A DNA stretch of 64,000 nucleotides from Acanthamoeba sp. SK_2022b (GCA_027943245.1 JANDJZ010000091.1:1-64000), one strand, 5' to 3'; counted from the first letter of the stretch, positions 23,563-37,829 are shown. A program made the numbers and translations. The notes: generated by a model from the sequence alone, not told the origin.

Positions 23563-26500
23563 ATGGAGAACAACGAGTTCTTGATTCCTAATGGAGGGGT
23601 GGAGGACATGATCACTCTGCCCCGTCTCTCGGAGGAGGCTCTCCTTTACAACCTCAGGGAGCGCTATGAAAGCGGCTTCATCTACGTACGCCTTCCTCGT
23701 GACTCGTTGAAACCTGATTCGTAAGCTGACGTGTGACCATCGATATCTCGCTCTCCATCCTTCCCCCATCCCTCTTCCAGACCTATACGGGCACGATCTT
23801 GGTATCGGTGAACCCCTACCAGCGGCTTCCCATCTATGGCCCAGACATCCTCAAGACCTATCTGGGCAAGGTTGACCCTCCCCCCCACGTCTGTGCCTTG
23901 AGTGGTTGATAACCTTCTGTCCCGCGTATGTTCAGCGCCTGGGAGCTATGCCCCCGCATATCTTTGCCATTGCAGATGCGGCCTACACGGATATGATGGC
24001 CAATCAACACAATCAATCGGTCATCATCTCGTGCGCCCCCGAAACGCTTTGATTCTGAGACTCCACCACCACAATATCGTTCCTTCCCTCCTCATTCCAT
24101 CGTCTGTCAGCGGTGAGAGTGGAGCAGGCAAGACTGAGGCAACAAAGCTGATCCTACAGTATTTGGCCCACAAGACCAACAAGCACTCGGAAGTGGAGAA
24201 CAACATCCTGGAAGCCAATCCTGTACTGGAAGCGTTCGGTAATGCCGCCACCGTCCGAAACAACAACTCTTCTCGCTTCGTACGCCGCCTCTGCTTCCGA
24301 TGGATAGACTCCCGCCGCGTGCATGCTAACGATGGCTGCGCGCGTATGTAGGGCAAATATGTCGAGATCCACTTCGAGGGCGGCGGAACACAGATCTCAG
24401 GAGCTAACATGCGCAACTGTACGGACCAGGATGCTGCTGTCCTTTGTATGTGTGAGTCGCTGCGTTTTCTTACCCCGTTACGCCGTTTGTTATTGTTGGC
24501 AGACCTGCTCGAGAAATCGCGCGTCGTCAATCAGACCGAAGGAGAACGAAACTATCACATTTTCTACTGCTTGCTGGCTGGTGCCTCTGATGCGGAGAAG
24601 AGTAATCGCCGCTTCCTTTCGACGTGACACATGTCCGTGTTAAAAACCGATCACGCAGCACCTCACCTTCGGTGTATGTCGATGCTGCACGTGACAGGCA
24701 TGTGGAAGCTCTCTAGCTGCAAGGACTTCCGTTATACGAACCAGTCCTCCTTGACTGAGCTGCCTGGGGTCGATGATGGAGAGGACTATCTCCGAGTGAG
24801 GGTACTCTGTTCGCTGCCAGGCCTCTGAAACGCCCCGCCCATTGAAGAGTGTATACTTAGCGATCGTCCATCTCCCATCGCAGTCGGCCATGAGTATGCT
24901 CAAACTGAGCGATCAGGAGCAAATAGATATCTTCGCCGTCGTCTCTGCGATTCTTCACCTCGGCAATGCGCGCTTCGCAAACAAGGTACCTCGTTTTTCA
25001 AGCCTCGAAATGAACCAATAATGCGAGGTCCATTGGCCGTACGACTAAGCCTGCAACCCCTGGGGCCAACACAGAGCGAGGACCCAAGGCCCGGCGGCAC
25101 CATTCGCAAGGTCCAGCCGTGTCTGGAAAACCCTGAGTGTACGTTGACAGAGACCGGTCTACTTGCGCAAATGCCATGCTATGTTGTGGCCAGCGCCCAC
25201 ATCTCCCGCAGTTACTCATTTCTCCCTCCCTCCCACGATACTCCTTACAGCGGTTGCGTTCGTCGCGTCGTTGCTGAAAGTCGATCCGAAAGGGCTCGAA
25301 GAGTCGCTCCTTATTCGCACTAATATTGTGGGCAAGGAGGTGTTTAAAGTGCCGCTCACCCTTATTGAGGTCCGAGCCCCTTCCCGGCCCAGGGGCCACT
25401 GCTATCTGTCCGTTTTCTACCCTTTTAAGCCGTGATGGCTGACTTTTGGCTCGCTCTCGCCTGCAGGCCGCTGAAGCGAGAGATGCACTTGCCAAGGCTC
25501 TGTACGATCGTCTGTTCAACTATCTTGTCAACCGAATCAACAAGGTAACCCCCCCCCCCCGTCTTACATGGCAGATCTTGTGCGGTCTCTGTCAGAGTGT
25601 ACCCTCGCTATTTATTTCGTGCGCCTGGGATGGCCACCTATTGACGATTACGTGTATTTAGGCCATCGCAGGTACGCCGAAAGGCAAGACCTCGTTTATT
25701 GGCGTGCTGGACATCTTCGGATTCGAGAACTTCGTCGTGAACAGCTTCGAGCAATTCTGCATCAATTACGCCAACGAAAAGCTGCAGCAGCATTTCAACC
25801 AGCACATCTTCAAGCTGGAGCAGGTTCCTCTCGCCCCTCCTCACGCCTACTCCCCAGGCTAGGCGCGTTGGTTCATGCCGATGTTTAACTTTGCTGTTCT
25901 CCGCGCTCATCTGGCTTCGATCTGCAGCAAGAATATGAGCGAGAGGGAATCAGCTGGTCGTCCATCAAATACAACGACAACCAACTGTGCCTCGACTTGA
26001 TTGAGGTTGTTCGGCCTCCTGGCATTCTCGCTCTCCTCGATGAAGAGTCACGCTTCCCCAAGGTAAGCTTTCGAGTGCGAGCTGTGAGTCGTGCTGTGCT
26101 TGTATGTTGCGCCTGGCATGAACTCATCCTCTGCACAGGCTTCAGACGACTCGCTTCTGGAGAAGCTGCACAAGGCGCACGAAAAGCACCAGCACTATGA
26201 AAAGCCTAAGAAGAGGGGATCCAACTTCATCGTTAGACACTATGCTGGCGATGTGCGTCACTTCAACACGCACACTGGAGCGCGCGCATGTTCCAACCTC
26301 TCCCCTCCGGCAATTGGTTGCAGGTTTCGTATGATACCAAGGGATTCCTCGAGAAGAACAGAGACACCCTGGGCAGTGACATCTTGGCTGCGGTCCAAAC
26401 TTCCAAAATGCAACTTGTCCTGTCGCTCTTCCCCGACAAGGTCGACATTGGTGGAAAGAAGCCGCCCACTGTGGGCATGCAGTTCAAGGCACGTAGCCCA

Positions 26501-29500
26501 TGGCGGAGCTTCCCTTGCTTGGCTCAGCTGATTTACATTCGCGCATACCCTGGTACATCCAGAACCAACTCCATGAGCTAATTACCACGCTGTCTTCCAC
26601 GGAGCCGCACTATGTCCGTTGCATCAAGCCCAACTCGCTCAAGATCAAGAACTCCTTTGACAGGGTACGGCTTCACGATCCATCAGCAGTCACACTTGCA
26701 TCTTGTCAAGGCAAGAAACTTACCGGCCTTTCGGCTTACTGTGGCCTTGCGTACCTACTATTAGGATCTTGTGATTGCGCAGCTTCGCTATGCCGGTATG
26801 ATGGAGACCATCAAGATCAGGCAGCTTGGGTATCCCATGCGGCTTGACTTCGAGGCATTCTACAAGCGGTACGGCCACTCATCTCGCTCTGCGCATCCGC
26901 TGCATGGACAAGAACGCAAGGAGCTCAGGGCCTTCTTAACATCGTCGCTCGTCCATAGGTACAAGTGTATCCAGTCTTCGCCCATTAGGGGTACAGACTA
27001 CCGCGGGCCCAGCGGGGTGGTCATCGAGGCTGCCAAAAAGTCTGGTGTGGTGTCAGCCGCCGAGCTTCAGCTCGGCAAGTCCAAGGTGTTCATGCGCGAT
27101 GCCCAAGTACGTTGGCCCTCACATCCTGCCGAGGGGATCCTCTCGGCAATGACTTACGCTGAAGCGTCGTCACATTATACTCTCCAGTACGCCAAGCTCG
27201 AGGATGAGAGAGCAGCCCGTCTGTATTCCAAGGCAGTTGCCATCCAGAAAAGATGGTACCATATGTCTGCGAGTGGGCGGTACAATGTGCCCGTTTCCTT
27301 CTCTTTGCTGACCGGTGTTGCTATGTGCTGCCAGGCGGGGATACAGGATGAGAAAGAAGTTCAAGGTCATGCGGAGGGCGGCCACCAAGATTCAGGCCAC
27401 TTTCCGCATGTACAAAGCCAGGAAGATAAAGCACAAGAAGCTGGAATCGGTCGCCCTCCTCCAGGTTCGGTCGCCTCCCCTTGCTCGCTTGCTTATGATC
27501 TCACCGTGACGTTTTTCCAGGCGTTCTTCCGCATGGCCAGGGAGAAGAAGAAGTATATGCGGCACAGGAAGGCCATCATCACCTTCCAGAAATACACTCG
27601 CCGCTGGAAGGTACAACATGACTCAATGGCTTTCCGAAAGTGAGTGGAATCAAACGCATACATCGTCTGATGTGTTACCTTTTCTAGGCCAAGAATATCT
27701 ACAAGAAGCTGAAGGCCCAGAAAGCTGAAGCTGACCGTAGGCGTAGGGAGATTCTTCAAGCCGAGGCGGCCGAAAGGTAACCCTGCAAAATCTGCCCCCG
27801 CTGCCCGCCCCGAATGGCCGCAGGCTGACGTTTTGACGACGACAACCACCACCACCACCACCACCACCACCACCACCACCACCACCACCACCACCACCAC
27901 CACCACCACCACCACCACCACCAAGAGCGCGTCTTGAGGCGGAGGAGAGCCTCCGACTGGCCGCAGAGAAGCAGGAGTGGGATCAGATAGGGGAGGAGTC
28001 CCAGCGGAGGGAGGATGCCGCCAAAGAAAAAGAAAACGCCGCCAAAAAGAGGGAGATGGCACGCCTGGAGATGGAGCAGCTGGATGAAGTGGGCTACGGC
28101 GACAATTTCAGTTCCCTTGCTGGTACCCTCTCCCATCTCGTTTCCTTCTTGAACTCCTCATATAAACCAACACTCTGGCTGCCTCTTTTCCAAAGGCATG
28201 ATGGCCGGAGCTGTCGAGGACGCCTTTGCCCTTCCACCCGTGGACATGGTCCGTCAGCGCTCAAACGAATTGCAGCACGTGTCCCGATCTGTTATTGTTG
28301 CTCACGCGACGATCCTCTTCTCTCCCCTGGCTCAGGCATTGCCTCCACTGCCGCCGGGTGCCACTGCCGGGATGGGTCTGGGCCTGCCTCCTCCGCCGTC
28401 TGAGGAGATCTTTTCCTTCCAGGGGCAAGGACTGCAGGACGACAGCTATTCAGGGCTTATGTACACGGCGAAGTACGGAATCCAATCACTCGAGCATTCC
28501 GCGTTGGACCACTGTGAGGCTACGACACTAACATCCGATCTCTCCCCTGCAAACCACAGGAAAGCGCCGCCGCTGTTGATCACCCCGGAAGAAGTGCAGC
28601 TGTTCAGCTTCAAGGAATACGGCCTCGTACACTTCCAACAGCAGAAGTCCGGCTTCCTGCGAAAGAAGGACGTCACGGTGGCTGAGCTTCTGTTTTTCAA
28701 CAACGTATGACGTCCGCCCTCCCCATGCAAACGCATGCCTTCGGTTTGGACTGGGTAGACACGACACTATCTGACTTCGCCGATGTCTCGCGATGACCAT
28801 GACTCCCCTTCTTGGGATCCTGATCCTGATGAACAGAAACCGTTGACGGCTGGCCTGCACAACCTCTCTCCGGTGCACAACAAGGTCGCGGTTGAGATGT
28901 CGGCCAAGATCCTGTACCATATGGAAAAGGGAACTCCCGACAACTTCAGCGCTGCCAAATACATCGTGCGCAAGGGTGTCGCCTTCGTGGAGCTCAGAGA
29001 CGAGTGCTACTGTCAGCTCATCCGTCTTGTCATCAAATGCCCCAGCAAGTGCGCCCCTCCTCTAACCTCCCAAACCAACTACGTTTATTGCCGGGAGTGT
29101 GCTCATCCATTCGACAGGGAATGGCGCCAGCGACTTTGGGAGCTCATTCTCTTCTGCTGCGTGTCCTTTGAGCCCTCGGAGAACTTCAAGAAGTATCTGG
29201 CCTCCTTCCTTCTCGAGCACTCAAGCGAGGTACACTGCACGCGCCTCTCTCCCTCCTCCCCGCCTCCGATAGACTCACTTGTTTTGGTATGCGCCAGTAC
29301 CCCGGAAAAACGCCCGACAAAGACGAGTGGGTTGCCAAGTTTGCTAGTTTCTGTATGAAGAATCTCAGGCGCACCTATCTCAACGGTGCTCGTGCTATCA
29401 TGCCCGGCACTGTAGAGATGCAGGCCATCCGGGTATATCACATTCCGCTAGTATAGCCAATTCTCTCTATCGGCACACTGCTCACGAACGCTCTCTCTCT

Positions 29501-32500
29501 CTCTCTCTCTCAGAACATGGGCGAGATCGTGTGCAGGTTCCAAACGCTGGACGGAACCTCCAAGGCTTTCTACATCGACTCGGCCACCACAGGTAAGCCA
29601 CAATATCGAGGCGCTGCACACTCACTGTTCCGCTATGGTGACCGCTCCCCTTCTTCCGCCCTCCAGTGACCGAAGCGCTTGAGGAGCTGTGCAAAAAGAT
29701 AGGACTCAAGGACCCCCGCGGATGGGCAGTGTTCATCACCTACAACAACATCTCCCGCGGTCTGGGCGAAAAGGAGAGGCTTGCAGGTACACCGCCCGAG
29801 GAAAGTCCCTACACTTGCCCTCGTTCCTTGCAACTCAATGCCTGTTTCTCCTGACCGCCAGACACGTTGGCCAAGTACGAACTGCTGAAAAAGACGATGA
29901 ACGAGAAGGGCGTCGATGTCGCTGTTCGTTTCCTCCTCAAGAAGCAAATCATCCTCGATCCTCACGCCGAGCTTACCGACGAGATAGAGAGGACCCTGCT
30001 GTTCTACCAGGTTGGGCCGTTTTCACCTTCACTCGTGTATAACATCGGCCTGCAACAGCGCGAGTTAATGACTGTCGAAATCTATCTCTGTCGCACTTTA
30101 CAGGCCCACAACGATCTTGTGTCGGGGCGGCTACCTTGCTCGGAGCAGGAGGCGCGTTTGTTCGCTGCCACCAAGTGCCAGTTCGAGTTGGGCGACTATG
30201 ACCCTCAGCGCTCAATCGAAGACATGCTGTAAGCTGCTCCCATAGTGGACCCATCTTGGTTACAACGCAATCACTCACACCCTCTACCCACTGTTTCAGA
30301 CCGGTCCTGCTACCTCCGCTCATGCTTGCAAAGCATTCCGCTTACGATTGGTCGGTGAGCATCACCACGGAGCACGCCAAGCTGCAGGGTCAAGACCGAG
30401 AGTACTGCAAGCGACTCTATCTTGACATGGCCAGAACCCTCAAGTATTACGGCTCGTCGGTCTTCCCAGTTCAGGTAGGTTGCAGCGAGCCTTTTTTGGT
30501 TGCTCAGTGCTCTCACACATTTACATACGCGCAGTACAAGGCAGTGCCCCTGTGGCCCACGCTGCCGCCGAAGTTCGACGTCTTCATCAACACCAGCGGC
30601 ATTGTGTTCCTCGAGAGGGAAAGCAGGGTTCGTTGCGCCCACCCCTGCGATCGCCTCTTCTGACCGTGCTTCATCGCTGCAGGAGGAGTTGAAGCGGTTT
30701 ACCTTCCTCCAAGTGACCCAGTGGTCCTGGTGCCCCGGCTCCCTCCTTCTGGGCCTCTACGATGAAGGAAGGGCTAAGAACCTGGAACTGCAAACTCCTG
30801 TGGTATGTTGGACGCAGTCCTGCTCTGGGCCATACTCTGAGAGTGACTGGTGACTGATTTAGCCTTTGCTTATACGCGCGGCGTGGTGGGTGTGGGCAGC
30901 CGGATGATGTATGTCTGTGCCTGCTGGCCTACGCCCGGCACTTGAAGAACAACTCCAAGTATGCCAAGGCTAAACAAGACTACCGCGTACGCGACTCCTC
31001 ACTCTACATGCGCTCTCTCGGGAAATGTTCGATTACCCACGCGGCCGTTCCCTCCCTTGTGCGTTTGTGGTGTATGTAGGTCGACGACGAAGAGTTGCTA
31101 TCCTTCGATAAGGACGATATCATTATCATCAAGGAGAAGTACGAGGACGGCTGGTACTATGGGCAGTGTGAAGGTCGAGAGGGCATGTTCCCTGCCGAGC
31201 TGGTACGCATCAGAGTGTGCGTGTGCCAGTAGTGAAGCGGGGCCTCAAGTCACAACCGTTCCTGCCTGACTGACGCTCTACAAACGAACCACACCAAACG
31301 CAAACCGCAGGTGGAAATGCTGATGGGAGCGCCCAAGTCCAACGAGATTATCCTCCAGAACACCAAGACCTTGCGAAGGGGACCCCTTCCGGTGACGCCC
31401 AAATACGCCAAGAACGCAGGTATCCAGAGCTGCTCTATCTCCATCTCTCAAATGGATGCAACTCCCCTCACGCTGACACCGCATCAGATGTCAAATCTCC
31501 GCCTTCCTCTGCGCCAACACCCAGAAGCAGCAACAGCAGCGGCGGCACCAGCACTCCGAGGGGCACGTTTTCCTCCAAGATGCCCAAGGCACCCAGGAGC
31601 CAAGCGGGTAAGGCTGCCGATGCAGAGCTCTACCAGCCCGCTCCCGTTCCCATCGCCCTGGCCGGCGACAGGTTCGTATTGTCGGGTTCATGTGCGGTGC
31701 TGGAGTGGATGTCGGGAAAGGTCGACCTCACTCTGCACACTTGTGGCCAGGGTGGTGGGTCGCGCTGGGGGCGCTCATACTATGATGGCCTGGGCCACGA
31801 ACATGTTCCGCAAGCCCGGCTCCAAGACTGGAACGTTGCGGGCGAGGCCTATCACTCCAGACCTAGCGGCGGGTATCGCCTTCACTCTGGTACTACCCTA
31901 ATCCAAATGCGGGGAACGCGAGATATCTGCCCATCGCCAGATCAACCACACCTAACGTCTCTCTCTGTGTCCCCAAAAAACAGAGCCCGATCAAGACCTC
32001 GCTTCTCGATCTGGATCCGAAGGCGTCCAAGGCAGCAACGGAGATCTTCCAAAATATCATGAAGTGGATGGAAGACTTCCCGCTAGGCAAGGTGCGGACG
32101 CTATGCGGTGTCAAGCAGATCAGTGGCTGCGCATGCCGTGCTGACACTCGACCTTTTGCTCCCTCTGTACAGAGTACCAAGCCCAAGATCGTGCAGGAGA
32201 TTGTGCAGTTTGCTCTTGAAGATGCCAGCATTCGAGATGAGATCTACTGCCAGCTCTGCAAGCAGACGACGCGCAACTTCCGAGGGCACGCGTCTCCCCC
32301 CCCACATCCTGCCCGGGCGTTATCTTCTAATATTCCGCACATGTATCGTTGTGCAGGGAGAGCATGCAGAAGGGTCTGCGTCTGATGGCCATATGCACGG
32401 GCATCTTTGCTCCTTCCATTGAGTTCCTCCCCTATTTGGAACAGTTTTTGGACGAGATGGCCACCAGCAACCAGACGAACGACATTGGTATAATATTCCA

Positions 32501-34265
32501 CCTTTACGCGCACGACGCACGCACGCACGCACTCACACAACGGTTATCAAACTTTGTGTTTCGAACGCGATAAAGGTGATATTGCCGCCGACGTGCTCTG
32601 GTGCCTCAATAACACGATCAACAAGGGAGATCGCAGGTTCGGACCCTCGCTTGAAGAACTGAAGGCCGTGTCTAGCGGAAGTCCGATCATGCTTCGCGCG
32701 TCGCTGCTTGATGGCCAAGTCAAGGCCATCCACATCAACTCCCAGTCAACCGTCGGCGAGGCGGTCGTTGAACTAATTCACAAGTACGACCTCAAGCAAA
32801 GGGCTCGACGTTGTGGTGTGGTCTCCGCACTCATCACTTCTCCCCTTCCTATCAGGACCGGACTTGGATCCGAATTTGGTGATGGTTGGGGCCTGTTCGA
32901 GGATTCTGGCGAAGGTACGTGCGCGTTCAACCCAGCAGCATCACTCTCAGTTGCTGTCATCAGCCCAAGCAGAGCACACAAAATTTATTTAAAAATCTGC
33001 TATGTCCACCAGAGTGCTGGCCGATTAGGGAGGACACCAAGGTGTGTGACATGATGTGGCTGTGGGAGAAGGCTGCTTCGCACCGAAAGGCGAAGACTCT
33101 CCGCCGTAGCCAGGTACCTTCACCATTGTATTCATTCAACTCTAGGCCTCAGGCGACTAAACGGTTCCGCCAAATGCAGATGCCAATGGTGGATGTGGGA
33201 GACCAACAGTATAAGTTCGTCTTCAAGAAGAAGTTCTGGTTCAACGAATTCACCGAGAACGAGCTGGCCGCCAACGAAATTGCATTCAATCTGATCTACT
33301 GCCAGGTACCGCCTCAGATTCTCGTTCTCACTCCAATACCAATGGCCGTTGATGACATCATCAAACTCTCTTTCTCTACTTACTTGTTGGCAGCTGGTGG
33401 ACGACTTCATCAATTCTCGCCTTCCCCTGGGCGAGGACATATGCCTGCAACTAGCCGCCATCCTGGTTGGCGCCCGTCTAGGCGGCAGCAGCCAATTGAA
33501 CGCGTACGTTACCTAGACTGGTAGTCGTTGTAGTCGTTGTTGTGTTTTTTGACATCCATCACCACCGCTACTCATTCGAATGAACGCAACAGAATGAACA
33601 TCTTGGAGTTCATCCCCTTGCACTTGCGCATGGCCCACAAGAAGGAGGACTGGCTATCGGCTCTTAACGAAAAGCTTTTCGAGTTCACCGGCCTCACTGG
33701 CCGTGCCGCCATGATGCGTTTCGTTTCAAAGGTTCTACTGCTTGCCCCCCCCCCCAACTTTGCCCGACTTTATGCTGACTCCATCCGCGCGCACGCAAAT
33801 CCAGTGGATGAAATCAGACGTTTATGGGGCTATTGCCTTCCCTGCGACGGTGCTCCAGCAGTCGAAGGAGTCAAAGCTGCCTAGCAGGTGCTGGTTCCTT
33901 CTGGACCAAAAGGCAGTTCGAATCTACGATTATCATGGCAGTGTACGCACTTGACTGCAACCCACCAGCTCAGTCTATCACAACTCAGCCTGGCTGACGA
34001 TGCCTTTGCCTACTCCCTGTACAGGTCGAGGTAGGGAGATACGAATACACCTACATCTCACAGTGGAACAATACGCGAGACGGCTGGCTCATGGTCGTTG
34101 GTGATCTGTTCAAGCCAGAACGCTTCACCTTTGGGTCGCCCAAGGTGCGAACACCTCACGCACGCCGCTTTTGTGGTCTAAACACACGCCTGGTGCGCAC
34201 AGGGCCCAGAAATCCACGAAGTGTTCGTCATCTACTCGCGCGAAGCAGCCAAAGACCGCAGCTAG
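23563..34265 (+). CDS. MyTH4-FERM myosin heavy chain, class VII type
   Basis: A gene of some 35-40 small exons over 10.7 kb. The motor (23563-27180) has an N-terminus starting [19 protein letters not shown], the P-loop GESGAGKT (about 24113), switch I NNNSSRFGKY split by an intron (24280-24353), switch [10 protein letters not shown] (25709) and the actin-binding [11 protein letters not shown] (about 26600). Four to five IQ-like motifs follow ([33 protein letters not shown], to 27720), then a charged helix (27720-28110) and a Pro-rich linker. The tail has MyTH4 (about 28570-29440), FERM (about 29510-31000), SH3 (31080-31205, [16 protein letters not shown] and [20 protein letters not shown]), a Ser/Pro linker, a second MyTH4 (31984-32680) and a second FERM ending with a PH-like lobe (to 34265). 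MyTH4-FERM-SH3-MyTH4-FERM is the class VII layout, as in Dictyostelium and animal myosin VII, which act in filopodia, adhesion and phagocytosis. All key motor residues are present. AATAAA lies at about 34369. Confidence 0.95.
27846..27923. repeat. (CCA)n trinucleotide repeat at a myosin intron 3' end
   Basis: About 26 CCA units fill the intron between the donor after 27776 and the acceptor at 27925, replacing the usual pyrimidine tract. Splicing across it keeps phase ([10 protein letters not shown]). Confidence 0.95.
29490..29512. repeat. (CT)n run at a myosin intron acceptor
   Basis: About 11 CT units form the polypyrimidine tract just before the CAG acceptor of the exon starting [10 protein letters not shown]. 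Confidence 0.85.
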
Positions 34266-34721
34266 GCTGAGCACGTTGCGCGTCTGTGCCACTGCCCCTT
34301 CTCTCTACAACACCGTGTCCATCTCTACCCGCCTCGTTATATTAGTAGTAAGTAGCAGTTTTTATTTTAATAAAACTCTAGCACTCCTAGAACCCTTTCG
34401 GCTATCTGGATGCCTTTATGTCCTAGCTCATATCTAAATACCGTCAAGCCGACGGGCAATAAGTTGCCACGCAACATCAACGCCCGGATCATCGGTTTCC
34501 ACAGACTTTCTGTCATGCTGGTTGGCTGAAAAATGACCTAAAGGGCCGTTTGGCCGAGCTTCGCTAGTTTGTTCATTGGCTTGAAAATCGCGTAGAGTGG
34601 GTTGAGTGTTCTTGGGTGCTCTCGTCTTCTTCGAACTTCCGCTCTTGTGTGCCACATAAACCGCCACGCATCCGCACAACTGAACTACCAGCTTTCTAAC
34701 AGCAACACAAGAGCACTTCTC
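34266..34721. other. Intergenic region between myosin and the first ABCG gene
   Basis: It contains a likely myosin polyadenylation signal (TTTTAATAAAACTCTA, about 34363-34380). In-frame codons from 34602 could extend the ABCG N-terminus, but the ATG at 34722 begins the more typical acidic Ser-rich leader. Nothing else is seen. Confidence 0.5.
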
Positions 34722-37700
34722 ATGAGTTCCACGCCGCGACAGAACCGCGAGGAGGAGGGGGGAGAAGAGCTGCATGACCTGGAGGCCGGCTCGTCAAGCA
34801 GCAGCGACACGGAAGAGGGCACCATATCGCCCTCCTACAACGAACAAAAGCTGAAGGGCAAAAAGAAGGAAGATGAGTCGGAAGGGGAAGAGGTGGGCTC
34901 TGAGGACGAGGTGGACGGCAGTTCCTCGGGATCACCCGGCGGCAGTGCCGTGGCCCGGTCGGGTGCGGGCTTGCGCGGGACCGCAAAGAAGACCATTCCG
35001 GTGACGCTGGCCTTCAAAAATCTCTTCTTCTCGGTGAAGGTGCGGAAGGGCAAGAACCCCTTCCAGAAGAAACAACGGAAGACACTTCTCAAGGACCTGC
35101 ACGGCGAGCTGAGGCCGGGCGAGGTCACCGCCATCATGGGCCCCTCCGGTGACCCTCCCCTCAATCCTTCGCTTTTTGGACGACCTATTTATTATTCTTA
35201 TCATTATCCGCGTATTAATACATAATGATGACAACCAGCAGCCTTCGCCAAAACTAACGCAACCAACACAAACCCTAAACCCAACACAGGCGCGGGCAAG
35301 ACGACACTGCTCAACCTCCTTGCCGGCCGAGTGCAGAGCGGCAAGACCAAGGGCTCTCTCACCGTCAACGACATTCCCAAGAACCACATTTCCAACCGCA
35401 CGTGGTCGCGCCTCAGCTCCTACGTCATGCAGGTGCGGAAGTTCGTGTTCAAAAGTTGACGTTGAGGCTGTGGTAACGTTCGCTTTCCTCCATCCACAAC
35501 CAGGACGACGTAATGTTCCCCATGCTTACGCCGCGCGAGACCTTCTGGTTCTCCGCGCAGCTCAAGCTACCATTCACTGAGCGCAACAAGCAGGCCAAGG
35601 TCGACGCGCTCATCGAGGAGGTAGGCCCTTTGTTCTTATCTTCCAGGGGAAATTGTGTGTCGTGCGGCTCCCTGTTGGGTAATCGCCGCACTGTCTGACC
35701 CACCACCACCACAATTCCTCGCTCTCTAAAACAGCTGGGGCTGGAGAAGTGCCAGAAGACCAAGATCGGCAATGCCGAGCACCGGGGCATCTCAGGAGGC
35801 CAGCGGAAACGAGTCAGCATCGGCATGGAGATGATCACCGATCCGTCGATTCTGTTCCTCGACGAGCCTACCTCCGGTTCGTCTCCCTTATCACATCCAA
35901 CCTCTCTCTCTCTCTCTCTCTGTCGTGAAAGGCTGACGCCTGGCATCGCTAATTCACCACAACAACCGCGTTTCAAAACAGGGTTGGATTCTTCGACGTC
36001 GTATTCGCTCGTTGAGAAGCTGCAGCAATTGGCCTCCATTGGTCGCACCATCGTCACCACCATCCATCAGCCCAGGTTCGTTCTCTCTCTCTCTCTCTCT
36101 CTCGTGTGTGGAAACGGGCCCTTCCGTAAGGCAATTCTGTTCACGCTACGGCTTTTGTTGGTGCAGCACGGACATCTTCTTCAAGTTTGACCGGCTGATG
36201 CTGCTGGCCGACGGTCATATGGTCTACAACGGTCCCACAAAGGACGTGGTGTCCTACTTTGCCAAGCTTGGGTACAAGTGCCCCAAGTACACCAACCCTG
36301 CAGAGTTCATCAGTACGCCACCATCCTTCTGTCTGTCCTTGTGACAATGGCAGGTGGGCTAACACGTGCGGTTACTTGACAGTGAATCTGGTGAAGGCGG
36401 ACAGCTACATTTCGAGCAAGGAGGATGGCGAGGCTCGCCTCAAGCACCTCATCGCTGCTTACCGCGAGAACCACGACCTGCCTGAGCTGACTGAAGACGG
36501 CGGCGACTACGCCGACGGAGTCAAGCGCAGCGGCGGTGAGCCCATGACCCGCCGCTCTACCCTGACTGGTTCCATTCTTCGGCGGCGGCGGAACCAAGGC
36601 GATGAAAACGGTACACTCCCTTTTCTCGAGGAGATGGCCACTCACTCTTTAGTAAGGAGATCACGCCGAGGGTGACCACCCTGGACCTTGGAGAGTGGCA
36701 CTAACGCAACGTGTCGCGGTCTGCATGCAGACATTCAAAAGCTGGAGGTGGCCAGCGGACCCAATTTCCTGTACCGATGGGGCCTGCTGCTCATCCGCGG
36801 AGGAATGATGCAGGCACGCGATCCCATGCAGATCCCCGCCCGAGTAAGCCAGGCTCTGTTCTTGGCCTTTCTTGTGGGCTTCCTGTACCTGCAGGTGCGT
36901 GCTCTCTCTCACTCACTCTCCTCTCGCACTCGCAACCATTAACCCAAAATACCAAACGCCGTCCAGCTAGGGGACGACCAACGGAGCATCACTGACAGGC
37001 AAGGCTCGCTCTTTTTCGTCACCATGTCGATGGCCATGGGGCCGATGATGGGCTGTCTGGTGGCGTTCCAAGCGGAGCGAGTGGTGTTTATCCGCGAACA
37101 CTCGACCGGCAGTTACAGCACGCTCACCTACTACCTGGCCAAGGTGCTCGCCGACCTGCCGTTCCTGACGCTGGTGCCGATCGTGCAAGGCACGATTACC
37201 TACTGGATGGTGGGCTACCAAGCCGAGGCCGACAAATACTTCATCTTCATCGCCGCTTGCATCGTCATCACAATCGTGGCGCACGCACTGGGTCTGGCAA
37301 TCAGCGCAGGCGCGCCGGACATGAACGTATCCATGGCGATGGCACCGATGATCTTCATTCCTCTCATGCTTCTCGGCGGCTTCTTCCTGAATGACGATTC
37401 CATCCCCAAGTGGCTGATCTGGTGCGTTGTTTTGTTTTCATTGAATTCACCTCTGGTTGTTGTGCTAACGACCATCGGCAGGGCCAAGTATTTCTCGCCA
37501 TTCAAATATGGCTTCCAGGTCCTGGCCAGGAACGAGCTCGAGGGTCTCACCTTCACATGTACATCTACCGAAAAATGCACTCCAAGTACGTGGCCTTCTC
37601 CTTCCCTCGTATACGACGCCAACAACAAGGCTGGCCGCTTACCCATCCATTTTCTTCCCACACCTTGAAAACTATTGCAGCGGGCGACGCTGCGCTGGAT

Positions 37701-37829
37701 GATCTCCACCTCAACAACGACCAAGGGAGTCTGTGGGCATCTTTCCTCTTCCTCTTCATGCAGTATTTCTTCTACCACACTCTGGCCTATACTTTCCTTC
37801 GCCTTACCGCAGGCCGAAAGAAGGCCTAA
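34722..37829 (+). CDS. ABC transporter, ABCG half-transporter (1)
   Basis: A multi-exon gene with the ABCG order, nucleotide-binding domain first and membrane domain second. An acidic Ser-rich N-terminus is followed by [13 protein letters not shown], Walker [18 protein letters not shown] (split by an intron after GPSG, phase 1, 35150-35289), Q-loop [18 protein letters not shown], signature [15 protein letters not shown] and Walker [16 protein letters not shown]. The H-loop is TTIHQPS. The exon from 36730 starts the membrane half ([20 protein letters not shown]), with helices such as [17 protein letters not shown] and [13 protein letters not shown], and [13 protein letters not shown] before the final extracellular loop and a last helix ending LTAGRKKA. 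Such proteins dimerise to export lipids or hydrophobic compounds; the substrate cannot be told. It is more diverged from the next two ABCG genes than they are from each other. Confidence 0.93.

Noticed and set aside
27493..28136. Minus-strand frames with polyTrp or polyVal
   Set aside because: They read through the CCA repeat in the myosin intron on the opposite strand.
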